Positions 1 to 11,729 of a stretch of DNA of 41,899 nt are shown here, piece by piece. The DNA is taken from NCBI RefSeq assembly GCF_029961025.1, contig NZ_JASBVP010000010.1, positions 1-41,899 of the forward strand, written 5' to 3'. Position 1 is the first letter of the stretch, and each line of letters opens with the position of its first letter. The DNA is from Mycobacterium sp. (GTDB lineage: Bacteria; Actinomycetota; Actinomycetes; Mycobacteriales; Mycobacteriaceae). Below the pieces are notes generated by a model that saw nothing but the letters and a program-made list of their open reading frames with translations, was not told where the DNA came from and did not search any database. Position numbers and translations under genes: made by a program.

Positions 1-926
<926 letters not shown>

Positions 927-936
927 TCACCAGCTC

Positions 937-2214
937 TCACAAGGCGCCACCGAATTCGCTTGAGAGGTGGATGGACTCATGAAAGTCATCGAGGCCGATC
1001 AGGTCGTGGCCCAGCCGGTCGCGTTTGGTCATCAGATAGCGGATGTTTTCGGCATTAGCCCGGACCGGCAGCGGCACCCGCTCGATGATGTGCAACCCAT
1101 AGCCGTCGAGCCCGACCCGTTTGGCGGGATTGTTGGTCAGCAGCCGCATCGAGCGGACCCCGAGGTCGACGAGGATCTGCGCGCCGATCCCGTAATCCCG
1201 CGCGTCGGCCGGGAACCCCAGCTTGAGGTTGGCGTCCACGGTGTCGGCACCGGCGTCCTGCAGCTGGTAGGCCTGCAGTTTATGCAGCAGGCCGATGCCC
1301 CGTCCTTCATGGCCCCGCATGTAGAGCACCACGCCGCGTCCCTCCCGGGCAATCATCGCCATCGCGGCGTCCAGCTGCGGCCCGCAATCGCATCGGCGCG
1401 ATCCGAACACGTCGCCGGTCAAGCACTCGGAGTGCACCCGGACCAGCACGTTGTGCCCGTCGCTGTGGGGACCGGCGATCTCACCGCGCACCAAAGCCAC
1501 GTGCTCGACGTCGTCGTAGATGCTGGTGTAGCCGATTGCGCGGAACTCCCCGTGCCGGGTCGGAATCCGGGCCTCGGCGACCCGCTCGACTTGCTTCTCA
1601 TGTCTGCGCCGGTAGGCGATCAAGTCGGCGATGGCGATCAGTGCCAGACCGTGTTCGTCGGCGAAGACCCGCAACTCCTCGGTCTGCGCCATCGCGCCCT
1701 CGTCCTTCTGGCTGACGATCTCGCAAAGCACGCCCGCGGGACGCAGGCCGGCCATCCGGGCCAGGTCGACGGCCGCCTCGGTGTGACCCGGACGGCGCAA
1801 CACACCACCTTCCTTGGCGCGCAGCGGGACCACATGGCCGGGTCGGGTGAAATCCTCGGCGACGCTCGCGGGATCCGCAAGCAACCGCATTGTGGTCGCC
1901 CGGTCTGAAGCCGAAATCCCCGTACCTATACCATGTTTCGCGTCAACGGTGACGGTGTAGGCGGTGCCGCGCTTGTCCTGGTTCACCGCGTACATGGGCA
2001 GCAGGCCCAGCCGGTCACAGATGGCCCCGTCCAGTGGCACACACAGATACCCCGAGGTGTAGCGAACCATGAACGCCACCAGCGACGGGGTCGCCTTTTC
2101 GGCGGCGAAGATGAGGTCGCCCTCGTTCTCCCGGTCCTCGTCGTCGATGACGATGACGGCCTTGCCGGCCGCGATGTCGGCAACCGCCCGCTCGACGGAG
2201 TCCAACCTCGTCAT
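937..2214 (-). CDS. ribBA: Bifunctional DHBP synthase / GTP cyclohydrolase II
   Basis: This two-domain enzyme starts both arms of riboflavin synthesis. The N-terminal half (about 1-205) makes 3,4-dihydroxy-2-butanone 4-phosphate from ribulose 5-phosphate. The C-terminal half (about 206-425) opens GTP to the diaminopyrimidine. The DHBP synthase acidic loop [10 protein letters not shown] is at 24-33. The cyclohydrolase zinc ligands are C264, C275 and C277 ([16 protein letters not shown]), followed by [12 protein letters not shown] chose the ATG at 2214 because AGGTGG lies 5 nt upstream and the resulting 425 residues equal the length of M. tuberculosis RibA2. A GTG three codons earlier (2223) is possible. 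Both active sites look intact. Confidence 0.95.
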   Translation of the reverse strand: MTRLDSVERAVADIAAGKAVIVIDDEDRENEGDLIFAAEKATPSLVAFMVRYTSGYLCVPLDGAICDRLGLLPMYAVNQDKRGTAYTVTVDAKHGIGTGISASDRATTMRLLADPASVAEDFTRPGHVVPLRAKEGGVLRRPGHTEAAVDLARMAGLRPAGVLCEIVSQKDEGAMAQTEELRVFADEHGLALIAIADLIAYRRRHEKQVERVAEARIPTRHGEFRAIGYTSIYDDVEHVALVRGEIAGPHSDGHNVLVRVHSECLTGDVFGSRRCDCGPQLDAAMAMIAREGRGVVLYMRGHEGRGIGLLHKLQAYQLQDAGADTVDANLKLGFPADARDYGIGAQILVDLGVRSMRLLTNNPAKRVGLDGYGLHIIERVPLPVRANAENIRYLMTKRDRLGHDLIGLDDFHESIHLSSEFGGAL

Positions 2215-2322
2215 CTCTGCCACCTAGCCCGTTACGCGACGGGAACGCCATCTGAAGGTCGATGTCGACCGCGAGTGTTGCATCCAGTATGAACCACCGC
2301 CCGGCCGGTCGTTTGCCGCGGC

Positions 2323-2946
2323 TTACCCGCCGGACCGCCCGCCCGAGACCGGGGCGCGCCCGCCGAGCAGTCGCTCGACATACTTTCCGATCACATCCAC
2401 CTCCAGGTTCACCGGAGCCCCCACCGGGGCGCGACCCAGAGTGGTCAGTTCCCGGGTGGTGGGTATCAGCGAGACCTCGAACCAGTCCGGGCCGAGCCCG
2501 GAGACGGTCAGTGAAACCCCGTCGACGGCGATCGATCCCTTTTCGACGACGTAACGCGCCAGCGCCGGGGGCAGCCCGATCCGCAGCACCTCCCAGTGCT
2601 CTGCGGGGGTGCGGGCGACAAGTGTGCCGGTGCCGTCCACGTGACCCTGCACAATGTGCCCGCCCAGGCGGCCGTTTACGGCGGCGGCACGCTCCAGGTT
2701 CACCCGGCTACCGGGCCGAAGCTCACCCAGATTGGACCGGTGGAGCGTCTCGGCCATCACATCGGCGGTGAACTGCCCGCCGGACGGCAGGCCGGCGACG
2801 GTTAGGCACACGCCGTTGACGGCGATCGAATCGCCGCGGCCGGCGTCGGCGGTGACCGCGGGACCACGAATGGTGAGCCGGGCGCAATCCGCGAGGTCGT
2901 CTCGACCGGTCACCTCGCCTAATTCCTCGACAATTCCGGTGAACAT
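2323..2946 (-). CDS. ribE: Riboflavin synthase alpha chain
   Basis: This enzyme dismutates two lumazine molecules into riboflavin, the last step of the pathway. The 207-residue protein shows the two-fold internal repeat of the family: [10 protein letters not shown] at the N terminus, [11 protein letters not shown] at 40-50, and its second copy [11 protein letters not shown] at 138-148. [11 protein letters not shown] lies at 95-105. The frame stays open further upstream, but homologues begin at MFTGIVE, so I set the ATG at 2946. The gene is divergent from lprG across a 129-bp gap. The C-terminal 15 residues are Gly/Arg/Pro-rich and probably disordered. It is called ribC in some mycobacterial annotations. 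Confidence 0.95.
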   Translation of the reverse strand: MFTGIVEELGEVTGRDDLADCARLTIRGPAVTADAGRGDSIAVNGVCLTVAGLPSGGQFTADVMAETLHRSNLGELRPGSRVNLERAAAVNGRLGGHIVQGHVDGTGTLVARTPAEHWEVLRIGLPPALARYVVEKGSIAVDGVSLTVSGLGPDWFEVSLIPTTRELTTLGRAPVGAPVNLEVDVIGKYVERLLGGRAPVSGGRSGG

Positions 2947-3062
2947 CGCACCAGCGTAATGAGTCTTTCGGCACCAAACCATCGCGTCGGCCGGGCCGGC
3001 CTCCGCCACCACCGGTCGGCCCGCCGCGGCGCGCATTCCCCAACCCGCTCGCCGGCACCCTC

Positions 3063-3068
3063 TACGAT
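3063..3068 (+). promoter_or_regulatory. Candidate -10 of lprG, leaderless
   Basis: TACGAT (TANNNT consensus) ends 7 nt before the ATG at 3076, so transcription would begin on or next to the A of the start codon. No ribosome-binding site is visible. No good -35 is seen, which is common in mycobacteria. This position also favours the ATG at 3076 over the in-frame ATG at 3067. Confidence 0.5.
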
Positions 3069-3075
3069 GCACGAT

Positions 3076-3789
3076 ATGCAGACGCGCCGTCGAATACCGG
3101 GCCGACTCCCCGCCGTGCTGGCCGCCGTGAGCGTCACCGCCGCCGTGCTTGTCGGCTGCAGCTCCGCGAAACACGCCGCCAAGCCGCTGCCGGATGCGGC
3201 GACACTGCTCAAGGAGTGCAGCCAGACCACCAAGGGTGTCAAAAGCGTGCACCTGGTGCTGTCGGTGACCGGCAAGGTCAAGGGGCTGCCGGTCAAGACG
3301 TTAACCGGCGATCTCACCACGGCCCCCAGCACCGCCGCGAAGGGCGATGCCACGATCACCCTGGCGGGCAGCGACGTCGACGCTCAGTTCGTGGTGTACG
3401 ACACCGTCTTGTATGCGGCCCTCACCCCCAACAAATGGAGCGACTTCGGGCCGGCCGCCGACATCTACGACCCGGCGTCGATCCTGAATCCCCACACCGG
3501 TCTGGCGAACATGCTGGCCAATTTCATCGACCCGAAGGCCGAGGGCCGGGAAAGCCTCAACGGCCAGGACACCGTGCGCATCACCGGCAAAGTCTCCGCA
3601 AACGCGGTGAATGCGCTTGCGCCGCAGTTGAATGCGACACAACCGTTACCGGCCACCGTCTGGATCCAGGAGAACGGCAGCCACCAGCTGGTGCAGGCCA
3701 AGATGGATCAAAGCCCGGGTAATTCCATCCAGATGACCCTGTCGAATTGGGGGGAGCCGGTGCAGGTCACGAAACCACCGGTGAGCTGA
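3076..3789 (+). CDS. lprG: Triacylated-glycolipid-binding lipoprotein LprG
   Basis: LprG is a periplasmic lipoprotein that binds and moves triacylated lipids (PIMs, LM/LAM, triacylglycerol) toward the outer layers of the mycobacterial envelope, working with the P55 efflux pump. The 237-residue product has a basic n-region, a hydrophobic core and a lipobox LVGC with the acylated cysteine at C28. The mature part carries family blocks such as [30 protein letters not shown] and [11 protein letters not shown]. It ends in KPPVS, as does M. tuberculosis LprG (about 236 aa). The P55 gene begins 4 nt after its stop, so the conserved two-gene operon is intact. An in-frame ATG at 3067 would add three residues. 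Confidence 0.95.
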   Translation: MQTRRRIPGRLPAVLAAVSVTAAVLVGCSSAKHAAKPLPDAATLLKECSQTTKGVKSVHLVLSVTGKVKGLPVKTLTGDLTTAPSTAAKGDATITLAGSDVDAQFVVYDTVLYAALTPNKWSDFGPAADIYDPASILNPHTGLANMLANFIDPKAEGRESLNGQDTVRITGKVSANAVNALAPQLNATQPLPATVWIQENGSHQLVQAKMDQSPGNSIQMTLSNWGEPVQVTKPPVS

Positions 3790-3793
3790 GCCG

Positions 3794-5332
3794 ATGCGCG
3801 CAAGCCGCCGGGTAGCGATCAGCGCGGGCAGTCTCGCGGTGCTGCTCGGCGCCCTCGACACCTATGTCGTCGTGACCATCATGCGCGACATCATCAGCAC
3901 GATCGGCATCCCGATCAACCAGCTGCAGCGGATCACCCCGATCGTCACCTGGTACCTGCTGGGCTACATCGCCGCCATGCCGCTGCTGGGACGGGCGTCG
4001 GACCGGTTCGGCCGCAAGCCGCTGCTGCAGGCCAGCCTGGCCACGTTCGCCGTCGGCTCGGTGGTCACCGCGCTATCGACCGATCTGCACGTGCTGGTGG
4101 TCGGGCGCACCATCCAAGGTCTGGCCGCGGGCGCGCTGCTGCCGGTCACGCTGGCGCTGGGCGCCGACCTCTGGTCGCAGCGCACCCGCGCCGGGGTGCT
4201 GGGCGGCATCGGCGCCGCGCAGGAGCTGGGCAGCGTGCTGGGCCCGCTGTACGGAATCTTCATCGTCTGGCTGCTCAGCAAATGGCAGTACGTGTTCTGG
4301 ATCAACGTGCCGCTGGCGGTGACCGCCATGGTGATGATCCACTTCAGCCTGCCGTCGCGGGACCGTAGCGCCCAACCGGCGAGGATCGACCTGATCGGTG
4401 GGCTCCTGCTGGCGATCACCCTGGGCCTGGCGGTGATCGGGTTGTACAACCCCGCCCCCAACGGTCAGCAAGTGCTGCCGAGCTACGGCCCGCCGCTGGT
4501 GCTTGCGGCGATCGCCGCCGCGGTGGTGTTCGCGATCTGGGAGCGGTTCGCGCGCACCCGGCTGATCGATCCGGCCGGCGTGCACTTCCGGCCGTTCCTG
4601 GCGGCGCTGGGAGCCTCGGTGACCGCGGGCGCGGCGCTGATGGTGACGCTGGTCGACGTGGAGTTGTTCGGTCAGGGCGTGCTGGGCATGGACCAGGACG
4701 AGGCGGCTGTTCTGCTGCTGCGCTTTCTCATCGCGCTGCCACTCGGGGCGCTGCTGGGCGGCTGGATCGCCACCCGGGTCGGTGACCGGGCGATGACGTT
4801 CGTCGGGCTGCTCACCGCGGCCTACGGCTACCGGTTGATCTCGAAGTGGCCGGTCGACCTGCTGGCCGATCGCCACCGCGTCTTCGGCCTGTTCACGCTG
4901 CCGGCGATGGACACCGACCTGGTGGTGGCCGGCCTGGGGTTGGGCCTGGTCATCGGGCCGCTGTCCTCGGCCGCCCTGCGGGTGGTTCCCGCCGCGGAAC
5001 ACGGCATCGCCTCGGCGGCGGTGGTGGTGGCGCGGATGACCGGCATGCTGATCGGGCTGGCCGCGCTCAGCGCCTGGGGGTTCTATCGGTTCAATCAGAT
5101 CGTCGCCGGGTTGACGGCGTCGATTCCCGACAATGCCAGCCTGGCGGTCCGGATAGCCGCCCAGGCTCACCTGTACCGGCAGGCCTTTGCGCAGATGTAC
5201 GGCGGGATCTTCACGGTCACCGCCGTCGTCTGCGTGGTGGGAGCGCTGCTGGGTCTGCTGGTGAGCAGCCGCCGGGTCCGCGCCGAGGAGACGACCGCTG
5301 GTGAGCGGGAAGCCGTGGTGCCCACCGGCTAA
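3794..5332 (+). CDS. p55: Major facilitator efflux pump P55
   Basis: This is an inner-membrane MFS transporter of the drug:H+ antiporter type. With LprG it supports lipid export and drug tolerance in mycobacteria. The 512 residues contain 12-14 hydrophobic helices and MFS motif A ([10 protein letters not shown], 66-75) in the loop after helix 2. Motif C-like glycines ([18 protein letters not shown]) follow. TM1 carries the acidic residue in LGALDTYVV. The length is close to M. tuberculosis Rv1410c (about 518 aa). It starts 4 nt after lprG and is probably translated from the same message. Its 3' end converges on ribD with a 66-bp gap holding a strong inverted repeat. Confidence 0.93.
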   Translation: MRASRRVAISAGSLAVLLGALDTYVVVTIMRDIISTIGIPINQLQRITPIVTWYLLGYIAAMPLLGRASDRFGRKPLLQASLATFAVGSVVTALSTDLHVLVVGRTIQGLAAGALLPVTLALGADLWSQRTRAGVLGGIGAAQELGSVLGPLYGIFIVWLLSKWQYVFWINVPLAVTAMVMIHFSLPSRDRSAQPARIDLIGGLLLAITLGLAVIGLYNPAPNGQQVLPSYGPPLVLAAIAAAVVFAIWERFARTRLIDPAGVHFRPFLAALGASVTAGAALMVTLVDVELFGQGVLGMDQDEAAVLLLRFLIALPLGALLGGWIATRVGDRAMTFVGLLTAAYGYRLISKWPVDLLADRHRVFGLFTLPAMDTDLVVAGLGLGLVIGPLSSAALRVVPAAEHGIASAAVVVARMTGMLIGLAALSAWGFYRFNQIVAGLTASIPDNASLAVRIAAQAHLYRQAFAQMYGGIFTVTAVVCVVGALLGLLVSSRRVRAEETTAGEREAVVPTG

Positions 5333-5342
5333 CGGTCGACCA

Positions 5343-5393
5343 GGCCGGCGGCCGGACGGGCCCGGCGATCGGGGGTGCGCATCACCGCCGGCC
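5343..5393. terminator. Inverted repeat between convergent p55 and ribD
   Basis: GGCCGGCGG at 5343-5351 pairs perfectly with CCGCCGGCC at 5385-5393 across a 33-nt loop that itself contains GGGCCC. It fills the gap between two converging genes, so a bidirectional, U-tract-less terminator is the simplest reading. No T-run follows on either side. Confidence 0.4.
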
Positions 5394-5398
5394 CGCTC

Positions 5399-6433
5399 TC
5401 AGCGCGGCACCAGGCTGAGCACCAGGTCCGGGCCGACCCGCTCGACACCGTCGAACTGCCAGCGCAGCGCCCGCGCGATGTTGGAGACCCCGACGTCATC
5501 GACCGCGGTGACCGGTCCGCCCAGCAAGATCGGCGCCACATAGGCCAAAATCCGGTCGATCGCACCGGCGCGCAGGAAAGCCCCGGCGAGTGTGGGGCCG
5601 CCCTCGAGCAGGACATCGGTGCGATCCGACAACGCCTTGAGCACCTCGTGCGGATCGTGGGTGCGGATCACCATGGTGCGCGAGTCGTCGTTGAGAACCC
5701 GCGCATCCGAGGGGATGTCACGCTTGCCCACGACGACGCGCAACGGCTGGCGATCGGCCAGGGTGCCGTCGGGCAACCGGGCGGTCAGCGCCGGGTCGTC
5801 GGTGAGCACCGTGCCGGTGCCCACGATGATGGCGTCGGCGGCCGCGCGACGGCGATGCACATCCGCGCGTGCGGCTTCGCTGGCGATCCACTGGCTGGAG
5901 CCGTCGGCGGCGGCACTGCGGCCGTCGATGCTGGTGGCATACTTCCAGGTCACGTGCGGCAGACCGGTCTTTTGCTTGTGCAGCCATTCTCGCAGCGGCC
6001 CGGCCGCCACCTGATCGGCCTGTACCCCGGCGACCAGGCGCACGCCCGCCGCCGCCAACCGGGCCGCGCCCCCGGCGGCGATCGGGTTGGGGTCGGCGAC
6101 GGCGTACACCACCTCCGCGATACCGGCATCGAGCAGGGCGTCCACACACGGCGGCGTCTTGCCGTAGTGGTTGCACGGCTCGAGGGTGACCACCGCGGTG
6201 CCGCCGGCCGCCAGGGCTCCGGCGCGACGCAGCGCCACCACTTCGGCGTGCGCGCCGCCGGCCGGTTCGGTGCCCCCGGCGCCGACGACCCGCCCGGCAC
6301 GGTCCAAGATGACCGCCCCGACCGGCGGGTTGGGATAGGTGCTGCCCTTGACCATGTTCGCGTGTTCCACCGCGAGCCGCATCGCGGCGTCGTGGCTAAG
6401 GGCCACTTGGCTTTTCATGGGTGTAGTTTTCAT
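5399..6433 (-). CDS. ribD: Bifunctional riboflavin deaminase-reductase RibD
   Basis: RibD deaminates the pyrimidine product of GTP cyclohydrolase II and then reduces its ribose side chain with NADPH. The N-terminal zinc deaminase domain has HAE (H62, E64) and [11 protein letters not shown] (C87, C96). The reductase domain starts near [20 protein letters not shown] and has the [14 protein letters not shown] block. I set the start at the ATG at 6433, whose ATGA overlaps the rpe stop, giving 344 residues. The alternative ATG at 6418 begins MKSQV, closer to homologues. The five extra residues come from a perfect 15-bp tandem duplication of the junction. This gene is called ribG in M. tuberculosis. 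Confidence 0.93.
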   Translation of the reverse strand: MKTTPMKSQVALSHDAAMRLAVEHANMVKGSTYPNPPVGAVILDRAGRVVGAGGTEPAGGAHAEVVALRRAGALAAGGTAVVTLEPCNHYGKTPPCVDALLDAGIAEVVYAVADPNPIAAGGAARLAAAGVRLVAGVQADQVAAGPLREWLHKQKTGLPHVTWKYATSIDGRSAAADGSSQWIASEAARADVHRRRAAADAIIVGTGTVLTDDPALTARLPDGTLADRQPLRVVVGKRDIPSDARVLNDDSRTMVIRTHDPHEVLKALSDRTDVLLEGGPTLAGAFLRAGAIDRILAYVAPILLGGPVTAVDDVGVSNIARALRWQFDGVERVGPDLVLSLVPR

Positions 6434-6441
6434 GGGTGTAG
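6412..6441. repeat. Perfect 15-bp tandem duplication at the rpe/ribD junction
   Basis: TTTTCATGGGTGTAG occurs twice back to back (6412-6426 and 6427-6441). The unit contains the ATGA where rpe ends and ribD begins, so two possible ribD start codons lie 15 bp apart in the same frame. The copies are identical, which suggests a recent slippage event. Confidence 0.9.
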
Positions 6442-7119
6442 GCGCGCCGATGCGGCAGCGGCCTGGCGGCGTAATTTTTCGACCGCGCCGGCCGGATCGT
6501 CGGTGTGGTAGACCGCTGTGCCGGCAACGAAGCAATCCACACCGGCCTCGGCCGCCTGCTCCACGGTGTCCTCGTTGATGCCGCCGTCGATCTCCACCAG
6601 AACCGTCAGCCGGCAGGCATCGATAAACCGCCGGGCGGTGCGCACCTTTTCCAGCACTTCGGGGATGAATGTCTGGCCCCCGAACCCGGGATCCACCGAC
6701 ATGATCAGCAGGGTGTCGAATTTCGGCAAGATCTCCAGGTATCGCTCGATCGGTGTCTGGGGTTTGATACCCAGTCCGGCCCTGGCGCCGGCGGCCCGGA
6801 TGTCGCGGGCCACTCCCACCGGGTCGTCGGTGGCCTCGGCGTGGAAAGTGACGTTATAGGCACCGGCCTCGGCGTAGCGATGCGCCCACCGGTCGGGATT
6901 GTCGATCATCAGATGGCAGTCCATCGGCAAAGTCGTGTGCGCGCGAAGGCTTTCCACGACGGGCAGGCCGATCGTCAGATTCGGCACGAAATGGGCGTCC
7001 ATCACGTCGACGTGTAGCCAGTCGGCGCCGTCCACGGCGGCGGCCGCGTCGGCCAGGCAGGCAAAATCCGCCGAGAGGATCGACGGCGCGATCAGCGGCC
7101 GACCGCTGTTACCGGACAT
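6430..7119 (-). CDS. rpe: Ribulose-phosphate 3-epimerase
   Basis: Rpe interconverts ribulose 5-phosphate and xylulose 5-phosphate in the pentose phosphate pathway. Ribulose 5-phosphate is also the RibBA substrate, which fits its place among riboflavin genes. The 229-residue TIM-barrel has the metal-binding and catalytic set H36, D38 ([16 protein letters not shown]), H69 (DCHLMI) and D178 (VEIDGGI). The phosphate-binding VDPGFGGQ and FVAGTAVY segments are also present. The ATG at 7119 is preceded by TAGGCT with a 6-nt gap and no ribosome-binding site, suggesting a leaderless transcript that continues into ribD. Confidence 0.95.
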   Translation of the reverse strand: MSGNSGRPLIAPSILSADFACLADAAAAVDGADWLHVDVMDAHFVPNLTIGLPVVESLRAHTTLPMDCHLMIDNPDRWAHRYAEAGAYNVTFHAEATDDPVGVARDIRAAGARAGLGIKPQTPIERYLEILPKFDTLLIMSVDPGFGGQTFIPEVLEKVRTARRFIDACRLTVLVEIDGGINEDTVEQAAEAGVDCFVAGTAVYHTDDPAGAVEKLRRQAAAASARLHP

Positions 7120-7125
7120 AGCGTC

Positions 7126-7131
7126 AGCCTA
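7126..7131 (-). promoter_or_regulatory. Candidate -10 of rpe, leaderless
   Basis: On the minus strand TAGGCT ends 6 nt before the rpe ATG (7119). The same hexamer occurs before pyrR, vapB and the methyltransferase at 26028. The spacing predicts transcription starting at or next to the start codon. Confidence 0.5.
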
Positions 7132-7175
7132 ACCAGCGTGGAATCCCGGCGCCGAACCGCCGGGGCTTGCGGCCC

Positions 7176-8594
7176 TCAGGCATCGCATCGCCGCAGCGCG
7201 GCCGCGAACATCGCGTCGGTGCCGTGCCGGTGCGGCCACAGTTGCACGTAGGGGCCTTCGCCCAGCTGGTCGACCGGTTCGAACAACCGCCGGGTGTCCA
7301 GCGCGCGCACCGGATGACGGCGCAGCGCATCGGTGACGACCCCCACGGTTTCGGCCAGGTGCGGCGAGCAGGTCGCATACAGCACCACGCCACCGGGCCG
7401 GGTCAGCGCGACCGCGGCGGCCAGCAGTTCACGCTGCAGCTTGACCAGCTCCGCCACATCGGCGGGCCGCCGTCGCCATCGGGCCTCCGGCCGGCGCCGC
7501 AACGCGCCCAGCCCGGTGCAGGGCGCATCGACCAGCACCCTATCGAAGCCGGGCCGAAGACCGCTGTGCCGCCCGTCGGCGCACACCACGTACACCGGCA
7601 GCCCACGGGTGTTCGCGACCACCAGGTCGGCGCGTCGCGGCGCGGGCTCGACCGCGGTGACCCGGGCCCCGCAGCGGGCACCCAGCGCCGCCAGCAGCGC
7701 GGTCTTGCCGCCGGGACCGGCGCACAGGTCCAGCCACCGTCCGGCGTCATCGGCGACGGGAGCCAACGCCAGCGCCCGGGCCACCAGTTGGCTGCCTTCG
7801 TCCTGAACCAGGGCCTGGCCGGCGCGCACCGGGGCCAGCTGCCCGGGGTCACCGGTGTGCAGGTACACCGCATACGGCGAATACCGGCCCACCGTGCCGG
7901 GCACCGCGGCAGCCAGCTCCGCGGCGCTCAGCACGTCCGGGCGGGCCGCCAGGTGCACGTGCGGTCGCTCGTCGTCGCCGGCCAGGACCGCGTCGAGTTC
8001 CCCGGCCGCCGCCCCCAGCGCGTCCGCGAACGCCTGGGCGATCCATCGCGGGTGGGCGTGCACGAAAGCGGCGTGCCCGATCGGATCGGTGTTCGCGTCG
8101 GGAGCCAACTCGGCCACCCAGGAGGCTTCGTCCCGCGAGCCGATGGCGCGCAGCACACCGTTCACGAAACCCGCTCTGGCCGAGTCGAATTCGAGCCGCG
8201 CCTGGTCGACTGCGGTGGACACCGCGGCGTGCGCGCCGACCCGGGTGCGCAGTAATTGGTAGGCGCCCAGCCGCAACAGGTCGAGCAACTGCGGGTCGAT
8301 GGCCTGCGGCGCCCGGCCCGCGGCCGCGGCGATGATCGCATCGAGCAGCCCGCGGATGCGGCAGGTGCCGTAGGTCAGCTCGGTGGCGAAGGCGGCGTCC
8401 CGGCCGGTGATACCCCTTTCCCGCAGCACAGCCGGCAGCGCCAGGTTAGGGTACGCGTCGCGCTCGGTGACCGCCCGCAACACGTCGAATGCGGCGCGGC
8501 GCGCCGGATCCAGCGGCCGGCGGCGCTCACCGTGCCGGCCCGATCCGCCGTGTTGCGGGGGGTGCGAGGACGCGCCGCCGCGGTGCGGCGTCAT
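7176..8594 (-). CDS. rsmB: 16S rRNA (cytosine-C5) methyltransferase RsmB/Fmu
   Basis: RsmB methylates C967 of 16S rRNA using S-adenosylmethionine. The N-terminal third (about 30-165) is the NusB-like RNA-binding domain ([12 protein letters not shown], then [11 protein letters not shown]). The C-terminal half is a Rossmann methyltransferase with [11 protein letters not shown] at 288-298, the motif IV cysteine in DAPCTG (C359), and the second conserved cysteine in YATCSPH (C409). The ATG at 8594 overlaps the fmt stop as ATGA, giving 472 residues; the longer open frame upstream runs into fmt and is rejected. The N-terminal 28 residues are His/Gly/Arg-rich and probably disordered. Confidence 0.93.
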   Translation of the reverse strand: MTPHRGGASSHPPQHGGSGRHGERRRPLDPARRAAFDVLRAVTERDAYPNLALPAVLRERGITGRDAAFATELTYGTCRIRGLLDAIIAAAAGRAPQAIDPQLLDLLRLGAYQLLRTRVGAHAAVSTAVDQARLEFDSARAGFVNGVLRAIGSRDEASWVAELAPDANTDPIGHAAFVHAHPRWIAQAFADALGAAAGELDAVLAGDDERPHVHLAARPDVLSAAELAAAVPGTVGRYSPYAVYLHTGDPGQLAPVRAGQALVQDEGSQLVARALALAPVADDAGRWLDLCAGPGGKTALLAALGARCGARVTAVEPAPRRADLVVANTRGLPVYVVCADGRHSGLRPGFDRVLVDAPCTGLGALRRRPEARWRRRPADVAELVKLQRELLAAAVALTRPGGVVLYATCSPHLAETVGVVTDALRRHPVRALDTRRLFEPVDQLGEGPYVQLWPHRHGTDAMFAAALRRCDA

Positions 8595-9523
8595 GATGCC
8601 CGCGCGCCCGGATCGAGCCGGGCGCCGCGAGCCCAGTCGATAGCGTTCATGAATTTCTTTCCGGGAGGCTGGATTTGGCCCAGCCGTACCGGATCCGATC
8701 CGGTGCCGATCCACACGTTGTGGCGATCTATGTGAATCTCTCCTGGCCGCAGTGATTTTGGTGCAGCAGCATCGACGCGCACCGGTCCCAGTTTAACTCT
8801 CAGATCATCGATCAGTGTCCAGGCACCCGGGTGGGGTGTCACCGCACGGATTCGCCGCTCGATGACCTGGGCCGGCAGCTCCCAGCGCACCCGGGCCTGC
8901 GCCACGGTGATCTTCGGTGCCATGCTGACCCCTTCGGCCGGCTGCGGGCGCGGGGACAGCGTCCCCTCGGCGATGCCGTCCAGGGTGGTCACCAACAGCT
9001 CGGCCCCCGAGACCGCCAGCCGGGCAAGCAGATCGCCCGCCGTGTCCGTCGGGTGGATCGTTTCGGTGACCATCCCGTAAACCGGTCCGGAGTCCAGGCC
9101 GGATTCGATCTGAAACGTCGTCGCCCCGGTGACCGAGTCCCCGGCGGCGATCGCCGCTTGCACCGGGGCGGCCCCGCGCCAGGCCGGCAGCAGCGAGAAA
9201 TGCAGGTTGATCCAGCCGTGCCGGGGGATCGCGAGCAACTGGTCGCCCAGCAGCGCACCGTAGGCCACCACGACGCAGCACTCGGGCGCCAGCTCGGATA
9301 GCTCGGCGACGAACTCCGCGGAGTTGGGCCGCCGGGGCCGCAGCACCGCGATACCCCGCTCGAGGGCCAGCCGGGCCACGGGCGAGGGTTGCGGCGTGCC
9401 GCTGCGGCCCGATGCCGCGTCCGGGCGGGTGAGCACCGCGATCACGTCGTGGCGGGGCGAGTCGATAAGGCGACGCAGCGCGGGCAGCGCGATTTCGGGC
9501 GTACCGGCGAACACGAGGCGCAC
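8591..9523 (-). CDS. fmt: Methionyl-tRNA formyltransferase
   Basis: Fmt formylates initiator Met-tRNA using 10-formyl-tetrahydrofolate. Starting at the GTG at 9523 ([10 protein letters not shown]) the product has 310 residues, matching homologues that begin [10 protein letters not shown]; the frame is open further upstream without family similarity. The catalytic triad is visible as N106 and H108 (INLHFS) with D144 (LDSGPVYG). The folate loop [13 protein letters not shown] lies at 110-122. The C-terminal tRNA-binding domain includes [14 protein letters not shown] and IQPPGKK. The rsmB start overlaps its stop. It follows priA by 88 nt. Confidence 0.95.
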   Translation of the reverse strand: MRLVFAGTPEIALPALRRLIDSPRHDVIAVLTRPDAASGRSGTPQPSPVARLALERGIAVLRPRRPNSAEFVAELSELAPECCVVVAYGALLGDQLLAIPRHGWINLHFSLLPAWRGAAPVQAAIAAGDSVTGATTFQIESGLDSGPVYGMVTETIHPTDTAGDLLARLAVSGAELLVTTLDGIAEGTLSPRPQPAEGVSMAPKITVAQARVRWELPAQVIERRIRAVTPHPGAWTLIDDLRVKLGPVRVDAAAPKSLRPGEIHIDRHNVWIGTGSDPVRLGQIQPPGKKFMNAIDWARGARLDPGARAS

Positions 9524-9611
9524 CGGCTCAGTGTAGGAAGCCGTGACCCCGGGGCGGGTGCCCCGAGTGGGTCGAAAGGTGGCGTGAGCACACATCCGGC
9601 GGCGCAGCCGC

Positions 9612-11600
9612 TCACCCGATGTGCAGCGGGTCGATCTGCACCCGAACCGGCTGGTGGGTTTGCCGGGCGCTGAGCACGCCCACGGCGCGCCGCAGGCTTG
9701 CCGCCAGCGCCAGGCCCTGTTCCCGGCGGACGCGGATCAGCATCCGGCTCACCGGGGTGGGGGCGGGAGTTCCCGCGGGGTGGCGCGCCCCCGGCGGTAG
9801 CTGCACCGGGCCCAGCAGCTCGGCGCCGTCGGGCAGGTGGGCTTCCCTCAGCAGCGCGCTCACCGCTTCGGCGCTGCCGTCCACGGCGGCGATGTGCACG
9901 CTGGGCGGCAGTCCGACCTCGCGACGGGCCGCCAGCTCGGCGCCGGCGTGCCCGACCGGATCCCACCGGATGAGCGATTGCACCGTGGGGATCGACGATT
10001 CGGCGACCACGATCACCGTCCCGCCGTCGCCCCCGGCGCGCACCAGCGCCGCAGCGGCCATCCAGCGGCGCAGCGCGTCCTCGGCCGCGCGCAGGTCCTG
10101 GCGGCCCAGCAGTGCCCAGGTGTCCAGCAGCAGCGCCGCCCCGTAACCGCCGCAGGCGCGGGGCTCGGCCCCCGGGGTGGCGACCACCAGGGCCGGGCCG
10201 GCCGGGACCTCGGGTATGACGGCGCCGCCCGCGGAGGTGACCACCGCGGTTCCCGGGAAGCCCCGACCGAGCTCTTCTGCGGTGCGCCGGGCGCCGGCCA
10301 CGACCGCGCGCACCGTGTCCGACCCGCAGCGCGGGCAGCGCAACGCGGGGTCGCTGCGGCCGCACCAGCGGCAGACCGCACCCGCGCCGCCGGCGTCGGG
10401 CAGCGACAGCGGACCGGTGCAGTGCCGGCAGCGGGCGATGGCGCGGCAGCGCCCGCACGCCAGCGCGGGCACGTACCCGCGCCGGGGCACCTGCACCAGC
10501 ACCGGGGCCCCGGCCGCCAGCGCGGCGCGAGCGGCCCGCAGCGCGACGGAGGGCAGCCGGGCGGAGCGGGCCGCCGGGTCGCGCTCGTCGGCGGTGTCGT
10601 CGAGCGCGACGATCCGCGGCCTGCGGGCCCGCACCACCGGTCGCGGGGCGACCACATCGTGGGCCCACCCGGTGTGCACCAGGGCGTGGGCTTCGGCGGT
10701 GCGGGCATAGCCCCCGATCAGGGCCGCGCAGCGCAGCTGATGGGCGCGCAGCATCGCCACCTCGCGGGCGTGCGGATACGGCGCCCGCGGCTCGGCCAGG
10801 GTGTCGTCGCCGTCGTCCCAGACCATGACCAGGCCCAGGTCGGCCACCGGAGCGAACACCGCGCTGCGGGTGCCGATCACCAGTCGCGCGTGTCCCCGCA
10901 GGGCCGCCAGCCAGCGCCGATAGCGGGCCGCCGGACCCAGGCCGGCCGACAGCGCCACCATGGCCGACGCGTCGATCCACGCCGTCGCCGAGCGCCACAG
11001 CGCATCAACATCCCGTTGATCGGGCACCACCGCAAGCACCGCGCGTCCGGTGCGGATGGTGTGCGCCGCGGCCTCGGCCAAGCGGTCGGCCCACGGCTCA
11101 CCGGGCAGCGCCTGCCAGACGGCCCGGGCGGCCCGGGACTCGGCCAGGGCGGCCAGAAACTGTGCGCCCCGGCCGTATACCGCCCAGCCGGCGGGATCGA
11201 CCGGGGCGACATCGGGCGGACCCGGGGGGGACACCGGTTCGCGTTCCACCCGGGCGTGCCGTGGCGGTACCGCCAGCCGCAGCACGTCAGCCCGGGTTCC
11301 GGCGTATCGGGCCGCGACGGCGTCGACCAGCCGGCGGATGTCGGGGGTGAGCACCACCTCGGCGGAGACCACCCGGTCAAGCCAGCCCAGCCTGCCGGGA
11401 TGATCGGTGTCGGTGCGGCGCTCCACAACGAACCCGTCGACCAGCCGGCCATGAAAGCCGACCCGCACCCGCACCCCGGGCTGCGCGTCGTCGGACTGCT
11501 CGGCGGCGACCAGGTAATCGAACTCGCGATCCAGGTGCGGCACCGACAGCATCGGCAGCACCCGCGCGATCGGTTCGTGCTCGGCCGCCCGCCGGGTCAC
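9612..11600 (-). CDS. priA: Actinobacterial PriA-type primosomal protein (no helicase motif)
   Basis: This is the mycobacterial version of the replication-restart protein PriA. The zinc-binding region has eight cysteines ([30 protein letters not shown]), the best-conserved signature. The segment that should hold Walker A reads [18 protein letters not shown] with no GxGKT, and the expected DEAH-like position reads VWDDGDD. This agrees with the known lack of detectable helicase motifs in actinobacterial PriA. I chose the GTG at 11600 (662 residues), just before [23 protein letters not shown], where homologues begin; the open frame extends 37 codons further. It is divergent from lipI by 129 bp. 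Confidence 0.88.
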   Translation of the reverse strand: MTRRAAEHEPIARVLPMLSVPHLDREFDYLVAAEQSDDAQPGVRVRVGFHGRLVDGFVVERRTDTDHPGRLGWLDRVVSAEVVLTPDIRRLVDAVAARYAGTRADVLRLAVPPRHARVEREPVSPPGPPDVAPVDPAGWAVYGRGAQFLAALAESRAARAVWQALPGEPWADRLAEAAAHTIRTGRAVLAVVPDQRDVDALWRSATAWIDASAMVALSAGLGPAARYRRWLAALRGHARLVIGTRSAVFAPVADLGLVMVWDDGDDTLAEPRAPYPHAREVAMLRAHQLRCAALIGGYARTAEAHALVHTGWAHDVVAPRPVVRARRPRIVALDDTADERDPAARSARLPSVALRAARAALAAGAPVLVQVPRRGYVPALACGRCRAIARCRHCTGPLSLPDAGGAGAVCRWCGRSDPALRCPRCGSDTVRAVVAGARRTAEELGRGFPGTAVVTSAGGAVIPEVPAGPALVVATPGAEPRACGGYGAALLLDTWALLGRQDLRAAEDALRRWMAAAALVRAGGDGGTVIVVAESSIPTVQSLIRWDPVGHAGAELAARREVGLPPSVHIAAVDGSAEAVSALLREAHLPDGAELLGPVQLPPGARHPAGTPAPTPVSRMLIRVRREQGLALAASLRRAVGVLSARQTHQPVRVQIDPLHIG

Positions 11601-11717
11601 GACGGGCCGTGCGCACCGCAACCGGCAGCAGCCCGGGGCCGCTTTCGAGGTCCCGGCCAGCGCCGCCGGTGACCACCGGAGGGGGGCGCCCCACCGGCCG
11701 GGACCCGACACGGTGCG

Positions 11718-11723
11718 TACGGT
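11718..11723 (+). promoter_or_regulatory. Candidate -10 of lipI, leaderless
   Basis: TACGGT lies 6 nt before the ATG at 11730. No ribosome-binding site is present before that ATG. The arrangement matches leaderless mycobacterial promoters and favours 11730 over the second ATG at 11745. Confidence 0.45.
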
Positions 11724-11729
11724 GTCCCC

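Noticed and set aside
2947..3252. N-terminal extension of riboflavin synthase upstream of MFTGIVE.
   Set aside because: It crosses the lprG coding region and shares nothing with the family; homologues start at MFTGIVE.
7120..7175. CCCGGC/GCCGGG hairpin between rsmB and rpe as a terminator.
   Set aside because: The stem is only six pairs with an 8-nt loop and no T-run; such pairs are common by chance in this GC-rich DNA.
9837..11672. A 611-codon plus-strand frame opposite priA.
   Set aside because: The same codon-bias artefact; PriA on the minus strand has recognisable zinc motifs and family similarity.
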